Origin: Galbibacter mesophilus
GTDB taxonomy: Bacteria > Bacteroidota > Bacteroidia > Flavobacteriales > Flavobacteriaceae
Direction of reading: 5' to 3'
Assembly: GCF_023721415.1 (NCBI RefSeq)
Contig: NZ_JAMQVC010000001.1
Coordinates: 186,001 to 250,000, forward strand
Length of the DNA stretch: 64,000 nt
Positions 26,628 through 35,944 of this stretch are shown here, in pieces. The first letter of the stretch is position 1; each line of letters starts with the position of its first letter. The notes beneath the pieces are model-generated. The model ran no database searches, was not told the origin of the DNA, and was given only the letters and a program-made list of their open reading frames with translations. The position numbers and the translations under genes were made by a program.

Positions 26628-26674
26628 GGCTGTCTAAATTTTTGGGATTTGCCCATAATTTAGACAGCCTTTGC
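26628..26674 (+). terminator. Terminator of etfBA
   Basis: A 13-bp perfect stem GGCTGTCTAAATT/AATTTAGACAGCC with a 16-nt loop, followed by TTTGCTATTT. The T tract is weak, but the stem is strong and well placed. Confidence 0.65.
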
Positions 26675-26689
26675 TATTTATAATGAAGT

Positions 26690-27310
26690 ATGAGTTTAGT
26701 AAAATTAAACATAAAGGGGATTTCTTACAGCCAAACGCAAAATGGTGCATACGCATTGATTCTTAATGAAGTAGACGGCGAAAGAAAACTCCCTATTGTT
26801 ATTGGAGCATTTGAAGCACAATCTATTGCCATAGCACTGGAAAACGAAATAAAACCACCAAGGCCACTTACACACGACTTGTTTAAAAGTTTTGCCGATC
26901 GGTTCGAAATTGTTGTAAAGCAAGTCATAATACACAAATTGGTAGACGGTGTTTTTTATTCCAGTATCATTTGTGAGCGCGATAAAATTGAAGAAATTAT
27001 AGATGCTAGGACTAGTGATGCTATTGCCTTAGCACTTCGATTTAACGCTCCGATTTTCACTTACAAAAACATACTTGACAAAGCTGGAATTTACTTGAAA
27101 TTTGCTCCTAAAGATGAAAAAGAGCAACAGGAAGAAAGCATAATTGTAGATGAAGTTTTAAGTAATGAGTCGGCTCCAAAAAGTGAAACTTCCTACAAAA
27201 CTTATTCCTTACAAGAATTGTACACCATGCTGGATGGCGCTGTAAATAATGAAGATTACGAGAAAGCAGCGAAAATAAGGGACGAAATTTCTAAGAGAGA
27301 AGAAAAATAG
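26690..27310 (+). CDS. Bifunctional nuclease domain (DUF151) protein with C-terminal UVR motif
   Basis: 206 residues. Residues 1-135 are the BFN/DUF151 fold (LPIVIGAFEAQSIAIALEN, RPLTHDLFKSF, ARTSDAIALALRFNAPIF). The C-terminus (about residues 170-203, LYTMLDGAVNNEDYEKAAKI RDEI) is a UvrB/UvrC-interaction helix pair. DUF151 proteins have reported RNase and DNase activity, and the UVR motif suggests contact with a DNA-repair or Clp-type partner. It starts about 20 bp after the etf terminator and 55 bp before the CNT transporter on the same strand. Confidence 0.88.
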   Translation: MSLVKLNIKGISYSQTQNGAYALILNEVDGERKLPIVIGAFEAQSIAIALENEIKPPRPLTHDLFKSFADRFEIVVKQVIIHKLVDGVFYSSIICERDKIEEIIDARTSDAIALALRFNAPIFTYKNILDKAGIYLKFAPKDEKEQQEESIIVDEVLSNESAPKSETSYKTYSLQELYTMLDGAVNNEDYEKAAKIRDEISKREEK

Positions 27311-27365
27311 TTCTCCACCGTTAATCAATCTACCGTAAAAATACTAACATCAATACTTAAGAAAC

Positions 27366-29036
27366 GTGTTAAAAAAATTTCTTTTACTACTGTTAACTAT
27401 TTTTCTTACGGGAAGTTTGACAGCTCAAGACATTGAAAAAAAGTGGATTCCTAGCGACGATAATACAATAGAACAGCTCGAATTTAACAACGGAGATTTT
27501 TCCTTCAGTAATAAAAATCAAGAATTTTCAGGAAGTTATATTTTTCAAAATAACAACCTCATCCTCTACTATAATTCTCCAACCGATAGTCTAGAGCGAT
27601 TTAAAATCAATGAGATTACCGATACTACCCTCGTTTTTACCAATAAAGCGAACGTTTTTAAATTTATTCCCGGTAGCGAAACGATTAAAGGTGGTATCGT
27701 TTCACCTTCAGAAAAAAAAGATTTAATTCCCAATCAAGGATTTAGCTTTCAAAGCCTCTGGCGCGGCGCTTTGGGTATGTTCTGCCTGCTATTTATCGCA
27801 TTTCTTTTCAGCAGTAACAGAAGAGCCATTAACTGGAAAACTGTAGGTATTGGTATTGGGGCACAACTTATTTTAGCGGTAGGTATATTGGAAGTTTCCT
27901 TTGTTCAAAAAGCGTTTGAATGGGTTGGTAGCATTTTCGTGTTGGTGTTGGACTTCACCGCCGCGGGTAGTGAATTCTTATTGGGAGACTTAATGGACAC
28001 CACCAGTTTTGGTTACATATTTTTATTTCAAGTACTGCCCACTATAATTTTCTTTTCCGCTTTAACATCTGTTTTATTTTACTTAGGAGTAATTCAAGTA
28101 ATTGTAAAGGGAATGGCCACAGTGCTCTCTAAACTTTTAGGCATATCTGGCGCAGAAAGTCTTTCCGTGGCAGGAAACATCTTTTTAGGACAAACGGAAG
28201 CGCCTTTAATGATAAAAGCTTATCTAGAACGTATGACCCGTTCAGAAATTCTCTTGGTTATGGTTGGTGGTATGGCTACCGTTGCCGGAGGTGTTTTGGC
28301 GGCTTATATCGGTTTTTTGGGCGGTGATGACCCTGCCCTACGTTTGCAATTTGCCAAACATTTGTTGGCAGCATCAGTCATGGCAGCACCGGGAGCAATT
28401 GTCGTTTCAAAAATACTTTATCCGCAACAGGAAAAGGTAAACACCAATGTAGAAGTTTCTTCTGATAAAATTGGAGCCAATATCTTGGATGCTATCGCCA
28501 ACGGAACCACCGAAGGTTTAAAACTAGCTGCGAACGTGGGAGCTATGTTACTCGTATTCATTGCTTTTATCGCTATGATTAATTACATTTTGGGTTGGCT
28601 TGGCGGACTCACAAGTTTGAATACCCTTTTGGCGGAACATACTCCTTACGAATCGTTCTCCCTAGAGTCAATTCTTGGTTTTATTTTTGCACCGCTCATG
28701 TGGCTTATTGGCGTAGCCAAAGAAGACATGATGCTTATGGGGCAGCTACTGGGAATTAAACTGGCTGCCAGCGAATTTGTAGGCTATGTGCAATTAGCCA
28801 ACTTAAAAGACATCAACAGCTTAACGCATTTCACTTATAATAAATCGGTAATTATGGCCACTTACATGCTTTGTGGTTTCGCAAATTTTGCTTCCATCGG
28901 TATTCAAATAGGTGGCATAGGCTCACTTGCCCCTGGTCAGCGAAAAACGTTATCGGAATTTGGTATGAAGGCAGTAATTGGTGGGTCTTTGGCTTCCCTA
29001 CTTTCAGCAACTATCGCTGGGATGATTATTGGGTAA
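27366..29036 (+). CDS. Concentrative nucleoside transporter (NupC/CNT) with N-terminal extracytoplasmic domain
   Basis: 556 residues from GTG 27366. There is no usable ATG nearby, and the signal peptide LKKFLLLLLTIFLTGSLTAQ directly follows. Residues about 21-115 are a small beta-rich domain (WIPSDDNTIEQLEFNNGDF, GSYIFQNNNLILYYN) that resembles a lipocalin-like fold. The CNT transporter starts at about residue 130, with GISGAESLSVAGNIFLGQTE, EAPLMIKAYLERMTRSE and the gate region YMLCGFANFASIGIQIGGIG near the end. CNT proteins import nucleosides with Na+ or H+. The thymidylate synthase and deoxynucleoside kinase genes nearby fit nucleoside salvage. Confidence 0.9.
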   Translation: MLKKFLLLLLTIFLTGSLTAQDIEKKWIPSDDNTIEQLEFNNGDFSFSNKNQEFSGSYIFQNNNLILYYNSPTDSLERFKINEITDTTLVFTNKANVFKFIPGSETIKGGIVSPSEKKDLIPNQGFSFQSLWRGALGMFCLLFIAFLFSSNRRAINWKTVGIGIGAQLILAVGILEVSFVQKAFEWVGSIFVLVLDFTAAGSEFLLGDLMDTTSFGYIFLFQVLPTIIFFSALTSVLFYLGVIQVIVKGMATVLSKLLGISGAESLSVAGNIFLGQTEAPLMIKAYLERMTRSEILLVMVGGMATVAGGVLAAYIGFLGGDDPALRLQFAKHLLAASVMAAPGAIVVSKILYPQQEKVNTNVEVSSDKIGANILDAIANGTTEGLKLAANVGAMLLVFIAFIAMINYILGWLGGLTSLNTLLAEHTPYESFSLESILGFIFAPLMWLIGVAKEDMMLMGQLLGIKLAASEFVGYVQLANLKDINSLTHFTYNKSVIMATYMLCGFANFASIGIQIGGIGSLAPGQRKTLSEFGMKAVIGGSLASLLSATIAGMIIG

Positions 29037-29260
29037 GTATTTTTTTATGTTTTTAGTTTTTTACGCCTTTTTCCATTTATAAGTGGAGGTTAATGGCAAT
29101 GTTGGTCACTCAATTATCAACAAGAATTTCTGCAATTCTACTTTTTGACTTTTATACTTTTTAACTTCTTAACTTTTCTATTCTTTCTAAATCCTAAATA
29201 CTCTAGTCCCACAGAATAATTAAATTTCTCTCCGTATCTTTAGGCTAAATTAGCCCTACC

Positions 29261-30322
29261 ATGAAAGCATTTCAATTCAATCAAAATAAAGTTCTTGTAC
29301 CCAGTTATTTTGCTGAAACAGATAACGAATTGACTTCAGCAGTAAATAACGAAGAACTAGCAGCTTACGCGTCACCAACAGGCAAAGGTATTATCGCTTT
29401 TATAGATGAAGAGCAATCCATCATTTCTGAAAAAGACCTTAGCAATCAATTTATTATCTTTCAATTATCTGATAAAAAGGAGGGTGCAGCCGTACTGGAG
29501 TCTTCTGAGGTGAATCCTGACATTGAAGGTTCAGAAGAGCAGCCTGATGTGTTGGTCAATTTAAAAATGCAATCTTTTCATATAGGGGACGATGTAAAAA
29601 TAAATAAACGAACGCGGGCTACCATGCGCATAAATATTGGGAAAGACGAAAGTTCTTCTAACTCCTATTTTGAAACCGTATTTTGGAGCATTGCCGCGGG
29701 ACTCGACCTTTACAATAAAACGAAAAACAAACCCGCAACCCCTAAAGATTTAAAAGCAGATTTTAAAGAGGCTTTTGCTAACCGACCCATTGAAATCCCG
29801 GGTGGCTTGGCAAAAATGACTTTTGAAGTGGTAAAACACGAAGAACCGAAATGGTGGCAGCGTATTTTCAATTTCTTTAAATCTGGGACTGGTCAGGTTT
29901 TTACCAGTACCATTGGTTTTCCTGCCATTACTGCTTCCGCCATTAATCTGGTTGATGAATTACTGAATAAACTGGACAAATCGGATCCTGAGGTGTTGTT
30001 TAAAAGTAGGCCTTTGCGGTTGGCGCTTTCCCAAAAAGCAAAAAATGACTATACAAGTGGCAACGAACGTATAAAAATAGGTGCGCTCACTCCGGGATTT
30101 TGCGTGTTGGCCAGAGGTAAGGATTTTTTAAAACTGATAAATGCAAACGCATATTATTATCCGACCTACGGAAAATTAGTGCCCGAAAATGTTTCGAATG
30201 CCGATTTAGTTGCTGGAAATTACAACGATCCTTTTAAAAATGTTACCTACGTAATCTTTAGAATTGGAATGAAAGCTACCAAACTAGACCCTACTTTTAA
30301 CTACGGAAATACTGATTTCTAG
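29261..30322 (+). CDS. Conserved-looking protein of unknown function
   Basis: 353 residues, soluble, with no signal peptide or membrane helix apart from a moderately hydrophobic stretch near residue 225. Visible features: an acidic segment (about residues 80-100), DDVKINKRTRATMRINIGKD near residue 110, a Trp-rich KWWQRIFNFFKSGTG near residue 200, and a Tyr-rich C-terminus. I do not recognise a family. It is flanked by the CNT transporter (224 bp upstream) and thyA (175 bp downstream), both on the same strand. Codon use and base composition look ordinary for the window. The start ATG is preceded by TATCTTTA, a near-match to the -7 box. Confidence 0.7.
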   Translation: MKAFQFNQNKVLVPSYFAETDNELTSAVNNEELAAYASPTGKGIIAFIDEEQSIISEKDLSNQFIIFQLSDKKEGAAVLESSEVNPDIEGSEEQPDVLVNLKMQSFHIGDDVKINKRTRATMRINIGKDESSSNSYFETVFWSIAAGLDLYNKTKNKPATPKDLKADFKEAFANRPIEIPGGLAKMTFEVVKHEEPKWWQRIFNFFKSGTGQVFTSTIGFPAITASAINLVDELLNKLDKSDPEVLFKSRPLRLALSQKAKNDYTSGNERIKIGALTPGFCVLARGKDFLKLINANAYYYPTYGKLVPENVSNADLVAGNYNDPFKNVTYVIFRIGMKATKLDPTFNYGNTDF

Positions 30323-30436
30323 TGGTAGTTGATAACATCTTGATAAATTAAACCATCGATTTCAAAAATCTTCTACTCGATTTTATATTTTCGTATCGTA
30401 CGTTAGGGAGTGAGGCTACTTCCTATTAAAATTGTT

Positions 30437-30458
30437 CTTCGACATGCTCAGAATGACA
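30437..30458. repeat. Variant copy of the dispersed CTTCGACAAGCTCAG arm
   Basis: CTTCGACATGCTCAGAATGACA in the spacer before thyA differs by a few bases from the arms at 899-921 and 49648-49704. Confidence 0.5.
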
Positions 30459-30497
30459 AGAAAAGCCTAAAAACACTCACTTTAAGAACGATGTAAG

Positions 30498-31322
30498 ATG
30501 AAACAATATCACGACCTTGTAAAGCACGTATTGGAAAATGGAAATGAAAAAGGAGACCGTACAGGAACGGGCACCAAAAGTGTCTTTGGTTACCAGATGC
30601 GGTTTGATCTAAGTGAGGGTTTCCCAATGGTTACCACCAAGAAACTTCATTTAAAATCCATTATTTACGAATTGCTTTGGTTTCTTAATGGTGATACCAA
30701 CGTTCAATATTTACAGGAAAACGGAGTGCGTATCTGGAACGAGTGGGCTGATGAAAATGGTGATTTAGGACCCGTGTACGGACACCAATGGCGCAATTGG
30801 AACAGTGAAGAAATTGACCAAATAAAAGAGGTTATTGATACTTTGAAAAACAATCCAAACAGTCGCCGTATGTTGGTTTCTGCTTGGAATCCGAGCGTTT
30901 TGCCAGACACTGCCGTTTCATTTTCAGAAAATGTAGCCAATGGTAAAGCTGCTTTACCTCCTTGCCATGCGTTCTTTCAGTTTTACGTAGCAGATGGCAA
31001 ACTATCTTGTCAACTGTACCAACGAAGCGCTGATATTTTCTTGGGAGTTCCTTTTAATATTGCTTCCTATGCCCTTCTTACCATGATGATGGCACAGGTA
31101 TGCGGATACGAAGCTGGTGACTTCATCCACACTTTCGGGGATGCTCACATTTACAATAATCATCTAGAGCAGCTGGAACTTCAACTATCCCGGACACCAA
31201 GACCGTTACCCACTATGAAATTAAACCCCGAAGTGAAAGATATTTTCAGTTTTACTTTTGAGGATTTTACGCTGGAAAACTATAACCCACATCCACATAT
31301 TAAAGGAGCGGTGGCAGTTTAA
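30498..31322 (+). CDS. thyA: Thymidylate synthase
   Basis: 274 residues. Folate-dependent dTMP synthesis is indicated by [20 protein letters not shown], the catalytic Cys in [35 protein letters not shown] and [13 protein letters not shown]. Compared with E. coli ThyA (264 residues), about ten residues ([10 protein letters not shown]) are inserted just before the active-site loop. A dihydrofolate reductase gene, often the neighbour of thyA, is not present. A short AAAGTTT/AAACTTT hairpin with T run at about 31322-31345 may terminate transcription. Confidence 0.97.
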   Translation: MKQYHDLVKHVLENGNEKGDRTGTGTKSVFGYQMRFDLSEGFPMVTTKKLHLKSIIYELLWFLNGDTNVQYLQENGVRIWNEWADENGDLGPVYGHQWRNWNSEEIDQIKEVIDTLKNNPNSRRMLVSAWNPSVLPDTAVSFSENVANGKAALPPCHAFFQFYVADGKLSCQLYQRSADIFLGVPFNIASYALLTMMMAQVCGYEAGDFIHTFGDAHIYNNHLEQLELQLSRTPRPLPTMKLNPEVKDIFSFTFEDFTLENYNPHPHIKGAVAV

Positions 31323-31460
31323 AGTTTGGTTTTAAACTTTTTGCTAGCAATCGTAGAATTTACCGCTTTTGCCACTTTAACATCTTTTAACTAGCAATTC
31401 TACAAAGCCTTTGTTAAAATCGTTATTTTTAGTACAAAAAATTAAAGAAAACGATTATTA

Positions 31461-32624
31461 ATGTTAATCACCAACGAAATTATCGGTAATTTCCTTCAAA
31501 CTAGGCAAGCTACTGAAGAGATCTGCGCCCCGCTCACCCAAGAAGATTATGTGGTACAACCCACTGTAGATGTTTCTCCGCCTAAATGGCATTTGGGTCA
31601 TACAACATGGTTTTTTGAGGAGTTTGTGCTCAAGAAATTTGTAGAGGATTATGAAGAATTCGATCCACAATTTAGCTTTCTCTTCAACAGTTATTACGAG
31701 AGCATGGGAAAACGCGTATTGAGAACCAATCGCGGTAATTTAACCCGTCCTTCCGTAGAGGAAGTATATCGCTATAGAGACCATGTAACCAATCATGTTT
31801 CTGAATTCTTGGATGATAATTTAAATGAAGAAATTGCTAAACTCATTACCATTGGAATTAACCATGAACAGCAGCATCAAGAGCTTTTGTTTACGGATAT
31901 AAAATACATTTTAGGGAACAACCCTATTTTTCCTCATTTTTCTGAAACTTTTGAAGAAAACTTAATCGAAAAGCAAAAAAATAAATGGATTAAAATTCCG
32001 GAAGGCACCTATGAAATAGGTCATGCAACTACTGATTTTTGTTTTGATAACGAATTAGGAAAGCACAAGGTTTTTCTTCATAAATATAAAATCTCCAATA
32101 AACTAGTAACCAACGAAGAGTATCTCGAATTTATAAATGATGGCGGTTACTCAAATTTCATCTATTGGCATGCCGAAGGTTGGGACTGGGTTCAGCAGAA
32201 CGAAATTAAGTGTCCGCTTTACTGGCATAAAATTGACAAGGAGTGGCATCAATATACTTTTAAAGGACTAAAACCTTTGGATATGGAAGCGCCTGTAACC
32301 CATGTTTCTTATTACGAGGCTTTTGCCTATGCAGAGTGGAAAGGATTGAAATTACCCACGGAATTTGAATGGGAAGTTGCACAAGATTATTTTGATTGGG
32401 GCAAACGTTGGGAATGGACCGAAAGTGCCTACACCCCCTACCCTTTTTACAAAAAAGAGCCAGGAGCATTAGGAGAATACAACGGGAAATTTATGGTGAA
32501 CCAAAAAGTACTTCGCGGTGCTTCCGTAGTAACTGCAAAAGACCATTCCAGATACACATATCGCAACTTTTTTCATCCACATTTACGGTGGCAATTTACA
32601 GGAATTAGGCTTGCTAAACGATAA
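31461..32624 (+). CDS. egtB: Ergothioneine biosynthesis protein EgtB (sulfoxide synthase)
   Basis: 387 residues. The N-terminal DinB-like half carries the iron ligands: KWHLGHTTWFFEEF (His44 region) and INHEQQHQELLFTD (about residues 133-146). The C-terminal half is the FGE-sulfatase fold (IPEGTYEIGH, FVNDGGY-like EFINDGGYSNF, GLKLPTEFEWEVAQ, ending RWQFTGIRLAKR). EgtB joins trimethylhistidine to a thiol donor using O2. The egtD gene follows at 20 bp. No egtA or egtC homologue is in the window, so cysteine may be the donor, as in some non-actinobacterial EgtB types; this is inference. Confidence 0.93.
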   Translation: MLITNEIIGNFLQTRQATEEICAPLTQEDYVVQPTVDVSPPKWHLGHTTWFFEEFVLKKFVEDYEEFDPQFSFLFNSYYESMGKRVLRTNRGNLTRPSVEEVYRYRDHVTNHVSEFLDDNLNEEIAKLITIGINHEQQHQELLFTDIKYILGNNPIFPHFSETFEENLIEKQKNKWIKIPEGTYEIGHATTDFCFDNELGKHKVFLHKYKISNKLVTNEEYLEFINDGGYSNFIYWHAEGWDWVQQNEIKCPLYWHKIDKEWHQYTFKGLKPLDMEAPVTHVSYYEAFAYAEWKGLKLPTEFEWEVAQDYFDWGKRWEWTESAYTPYPFYKKEPGALGEYNGKFMVNQKVLRGASVVTAKDHSRYTYRNFFHPHLRWQFTGIRLAKR

Positions 32625-32643
32625 ACTACATACAGAAGAAAAG

Positions 32644-33594
32644 ATGCCCAACTTTATAAACGCATTTGAAGAAGATGTGTACCAAGGCTTAACAGCATAC
32701 CCCAAAAAATTATCATCTAAATACTTTTATGACGAGAAAGGGGATAAAATATTTCAGCAAATAATGAACATGCCGGAATATTATCTAACCAATGCAGAAT
32801 ACAACATTATTGAAACCCATAAAAAATCCTTGGCCGAAAAGTTTGCCGGCCCAACGGGTTTCGACCTTATTGAATTGGGTGCAGGAGATGGGAAAAAAAC
32901 TAAAGTACTTTTAAAATATTTAAATGACGAGCAATATAAATTCACTTATTTGCCCATTGATATTAGTAAGTATGTTTTAAAAGATCTAAAAGAATCATTG
33001 GCGGTGGAATTACCGAATGTGGACGTACAGCCCCAAGAAGGAATGTATTTTGAAGTTTTGAGCAAGCTTGCTGAATATAAGCACCGGAAAAAGGTAATTA
33101 TGGTTTTAGGCTCAAATATTGGCAATTTGCTACATGAGAAAGCGATTGAATTTCTTCAAAACATACAGCAAAGTATGAATGAAGGCGATTTATTGTTCAT
33201 GGGGTTTGATCAAAAGAAACATCCGCAGCAAATAATTAACGCATACAGCGATAAAGCCGGAATTACCGAAGCTTTCAACAAAAATTTATTGACCCGTATC
33301 AATAGGGAACTGGAAGCCAATTTCGACCTTGACCAATTTCTACATTGGGAAACGTATGACCCAGAAACGGGAACCGCGAAAAGTTTTTTGGTAGCAAAAG
33401 AAAACCTAAAGGTTACTTTGAAAAAACTTCATCTCACCGTGAATTTTGATGCTTGGGAAACCATCCATACGGAAATTTCCCAAAAATACGATGACCATAC
33501 GGTAAACTGGCTCGCAGAAAGATCCAATTTAAAAGTTATCGACCAATTTACGGATGATAACAACCTTTTTAAAAATTACGTATTCAGTATTTAG
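32644..33594 (+). CDS. egtD: L-histidine N(alpha)-methyltransferase EgtD
   Basis: 316 residues from ATG 32644; a TTG 33 bp upstream would overlap egtB but adds no family sequence. KLSSKYFYDEKGDKIFQQI and EYYLTNAEYNIIE are the EgtD N-terminal signature. The SAM-binding loop is DLIELGAGDGKKTKVLLKYL. LGSNIGNLLHEKAIEFL and FDQFLHWETYDPETG-like sequence follow. It trimethylates histidine to hercynine with three SAM. Together with EgtB this gives the sulfoxide precursor of ergothioneine, an antioxidant thiol. Confidence 0.93.
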   Translation: MPNFINAFEEDVYQGLTAYPKKLSSKYFYDEKGDKIFQQIMNMPEYYLTNAEYNIIETHKKSLAEKFAGPTGFDLIELGAGDGKKTKVLLKYLNDEQYKFTYLPIDISKYVLKDLKESLAVELPNVDVQPQEGMYFEVLSKLAEYKHRKKVIMVLGSNIGNLLHEKAIEFLQNIQQSMNEGDLLFMGFDQKKHPQQIINAYSDKAGITEAFNKNLLTRINRELEANFDLDQFLHWETYDPETGTAKSFLVAKENLKVTLKKLHLTVNFDAWETIHTEISQKYDDHTVNWLAERSNLKVIDQFTDDNNLFKNYVFSI

Positions 33595-33600
33595 AAAATT

Positions 33601-34377
33601 ATGGAACTAATCAATAGTACACAGAACAAATTTCATCATTTAGCGCAATACTTGGCTGCATTCAGCAATAGTTACCTTGAAAAACGCCCTGATGATAGTC
33701 AGTCTGCTTTGATATGGTCTATTTCTAAAAGCGCATTGCAGTCACAAAAAGTGAATGACTTGTATCTTGAACTTAGTTACCAAGAGGTTTACCTAAGAAT
33801 TTATAAGAATGATACTTTTAAAGAGCTCGATTTATTAGGACTTACAGAAAGTGGCATTGATTCTTGGATAAGAGAAACGCTGGAAGATTTTGGATTATCC
33901 GCCAGTAAATATCATCACGACTTAGGTTTTTCAATAGAAACCCCTTTCGATACGTTTGTGTCATTAGATAATGAGGATGAAAAGATAATTTTACAGCTCA
34001 TCGAACAACGCAACATTGCGCAAAAAGCATTGGAAAGTGTAAAAGTTCAGCAAAATAATACTTCTTCAATTTATGTTTGGCCGCATCATTTTGATACGGG
34101 AATGCTGGTTTATGAAGATAACAGCCAAGAAAAAGGATTCGGATTAGGCTACGCAATTGCTGATGATAACGTTTACCAATTACCTTATTATTACGCGTAT
34201 CCCTTCAGCAACAAAAAAATCGATTACGCCAACTTAAAACCACTAGCAAACGGGCAATGGATTCTTGGCAACTGGAACGGGGCAATTATTCCAGTTGATG
34301 AAAAATACGATTTAAACGTAGTTGAAAAGTTCTACAAAGATTTTATAGACGAAATGAACGACCGTTTAGAGCACTAA
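33601..34377 (+). CDS. Unknown protein linked to egtBD (DUF5996-like)
   Basis: 258 residues, soluble. It starts 6 bp after egtD, so it is almost certainly co-transcribed. The second half has VWPHHFDTGMLVYE, GFGLGYAIADDNVYQLPYYY and LANGQWILGNWNGAIIPV. This Trp-Pro-His-His-Phe-Asp pattern plus a Tyr-rich strand is like DUF5996 proteins, though I could not check the profile. The conserved His-His-Phe-Asp suggests a metal or ligand site. Placement makes it a candidate extra factor in ergothioneine synthesis or use; no function is established here. Confidence 0.75.
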   Translation: MELINSTQNKFHHLAQYLAAFSNSYLEKRPDDSQSALIWSISKSALQSQKVNDLYLELSYQEVYLRIYKNDTFKELDLLGLTESGIDSWIRETLEDFGLSASKYHHDLGFSIETPFDTFVSLDNEDEKIILQLIEQRNIAQKALESVKVQQNNTSSIYVWPHHFDTGMLVYEDNSQEKGFGLGYAIADDNVYQLPYYYAYPFSNKKIDYANLKPLANGQWILGNWNGAIIPVDEKYDLNVVEKFYKDFIDEMNDRLEH

Positions 34378-34670
34378 ACAGATAAAACTGCATTTTCTGT
34401 GCCCGCATAGTCATTCCATCGAAAATCATCTGCCTCTGCTTCATTTATATAATTCCCATCGATAATGTATCGGAATTCGTAAGATTCGTCTTTAGGAACT
34501 TCAAAAGTACCCTTAAAGTTTCCATTCTTCAATTTTTTAAGTGCTGCTGACTTTTTATTCCATTCGTTGAAATCACCAACCACCCAAACGTTTTCTGCAC
34601 CTTCTGCGGGAACGGTAAAAGTTACCTTACAAACCGGTCTAGATTTTAAATACTGTTTTGAAATTGCCAT
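34374..34670 (-). CDS. Small CBM48 (glycogen-binding, isoamylase N-terminal-like) protein
   Basis: 98 residues, essentially a single E-set/CBM48 domain: CKVTFTVPAEGAENVWVVGD, FNEWNKKSAALKKLKNGNFK, YEFRYIIDGNYINE and a final DDFRWNDYAGTENAVLSV. Stand-alone copies occur across Bacteroidota. They resemble the AMPK beta carbohydrate-binding module, but sugar binding is unproven. The gene is convergent with the egt operon, overlapping its last stop by 4 bp. Confidence 0.88.
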   Translation of the reverse strand: MAISKQYLKSRPVCKVTFTVPAEGAENVWVVGDFNEWNKKSAALKKLKNGNFKGTFEVPKDESYEFRYIIDGNYINEAEADDFRWNDYAGTENAVLSV

Positions 34671-34824
34671 AATTAAGATGTTTTAATCCAGTTAATACTT
34701 TATCAAAAGAATAAATTAAAATCCTCTTAAACAACTAGTAAACAAATATTTATCATTTTATTAAAACAGCCTTAACTAAAAAAGGAAATGCGTAAAATTA
34801 GGATAGAAAAAATAACAAATAGAT

Positions 34825-35913
34825 TTATTGATGTTTTAAAATATTGCAAACTCTATCTATGTCTTTCGTAGTGTTATACAAATGAAAACTCACTCTAACA
34901 CCTTCTCCACGAACAGAATACACCACATTTCGAGCCACTAATTCTTCTTGCATTTTCTTATTTACTTTCAAGCTAAAAATGGTAGAATGCTCATTTCGAC
35001 TCTTTATTTTATCTGATAATAAATTTAAGTCCGAAAAGCGTTTCACTGCATATTCCGAAAGTGTTTTCAAATAATTCTCAATAGTGTCAATTCCTATTTC
35101 GTTAAACTTCTTAATTGAAAACAAAAGGCTCCCGCAGTTAAGCGTATCAATATGCCCTGGTTCAAAATGGTACTGAAGATGGTTTTTATCCTGAAGAAAA
35201 GGCTCTTTCTGAGGCTCAAAGTCAAATGACTTTGCATACAATTTATCTACCATGTGCGATTTAAAAGCCATGTAACCATTGCCAAAGCCGGCGAGCAACC
35301 ATTTATAGCCACTCCCTCCCAAAACATCGATTCCCGATTGTTCAAAAGAAAACTTTTCAGTGCCAATAAATTGGGTGCCATCAGCAATAAAAATGGTTTC
35401 GGGATACTCTTTCTTCAAGCGATTTATAAAGTCCAAATCGATTTTGATTCCGTTTAAATACTGAACGATACTAAAAGCAAAAACGTCAGGGCTTTCTTTT
35501 TGAAATGTTTCTTCTATGTCTTCTTCCAACATTCCTTCAGAAGATAGGGTTTGCACTTTTTTAAATCCGCTGCTTTTAAACGGCCAGTTCAAGGAAGGGT
35601 AATCATCTTCCAACAACAATATGCTTTTATCTTTATCCAACCCAGCAACCAGTGTTTTTAGCGCAAATGAAAAATTAGGCACTAGAACAGTTTGGTCGGC
35701 TTTAGCATCCAAAAATTGGGCTACCTCGCTTCGGATTTCTTTTATAAGTTTATGAGTGGACTCCCTAAATTTACTTCCCCCAATCAACAAATCGATATCG
35801 TGAGTTTGCCGCCACTCCATCAATTCTTCGGAAAGTAATCCGCTTGCGGCCGTATTTACATAGGTATATTGACTAACTAAAGGAAAGTCTTTGGAAAACT
35901 GTTCTATGGTCAT
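34825..35913 (-). CDS. Class V aminotransferase / cysteine-desulfurase-like PLP protein
   Basis: 362 residues. The fold-type I layout includes TYVNTAASGLLSEELMEW at the start. The PLP lysine is in VLGGSGYKWLLAGFGNGYMA near residue 205, with the preceding Asp-x-x-Gln-like IFIADGTQFIGT. RGEGVRVSFHLYNTTKDIDR ends the chain. The catalytic Cys loop of IscS/SufS desulfurases is not apparent. It could be a C-S lyase, a kynureninase-like or an isopenicillin-epimerase-like enzyme. It is near egtBD but on the opposite strand, so an EgtE-type role (cleaving the sulfoxide to ergothioneine) is possible but unproven. Confidence 0.82.
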   Translation of the reverse strand: MTIEQFSKDFPLVSQYTYVNTAASGLLSEELMEWRQTHDIDLLIGGSKFRESTHKLIKEIRSEVAQFLDAKADQTVLVPNFSFALKTLVAGLDKDKSILLLEDDYPSLNWPFKSSGFKKVQTLSSEGMLEEDIEETFQKESPDVFAFSIVQYLNGIKIDLDFINRLKKEYPETIFIADGTQFIGTEKFSFEQSGIDVLGGSGYKWLLAGFGNGYMAFKSHMVDKLYAKSFDFEPQKEPFLQDKNHLQYHFEPGHIDTLNCGSLLFSIKKFNEIGIDTIENYLKTLSEYAVKRFSDLNLLSDKIKSRNEHSTIFSLKVNKKMQEELVARNVVYSVRGEGVRVSFHLYNTTKDIDRVCNILKHQ

Positions 35914-35944
35914 GTTTTTCAGCTAAAAGGTTCAGAACATAAAA

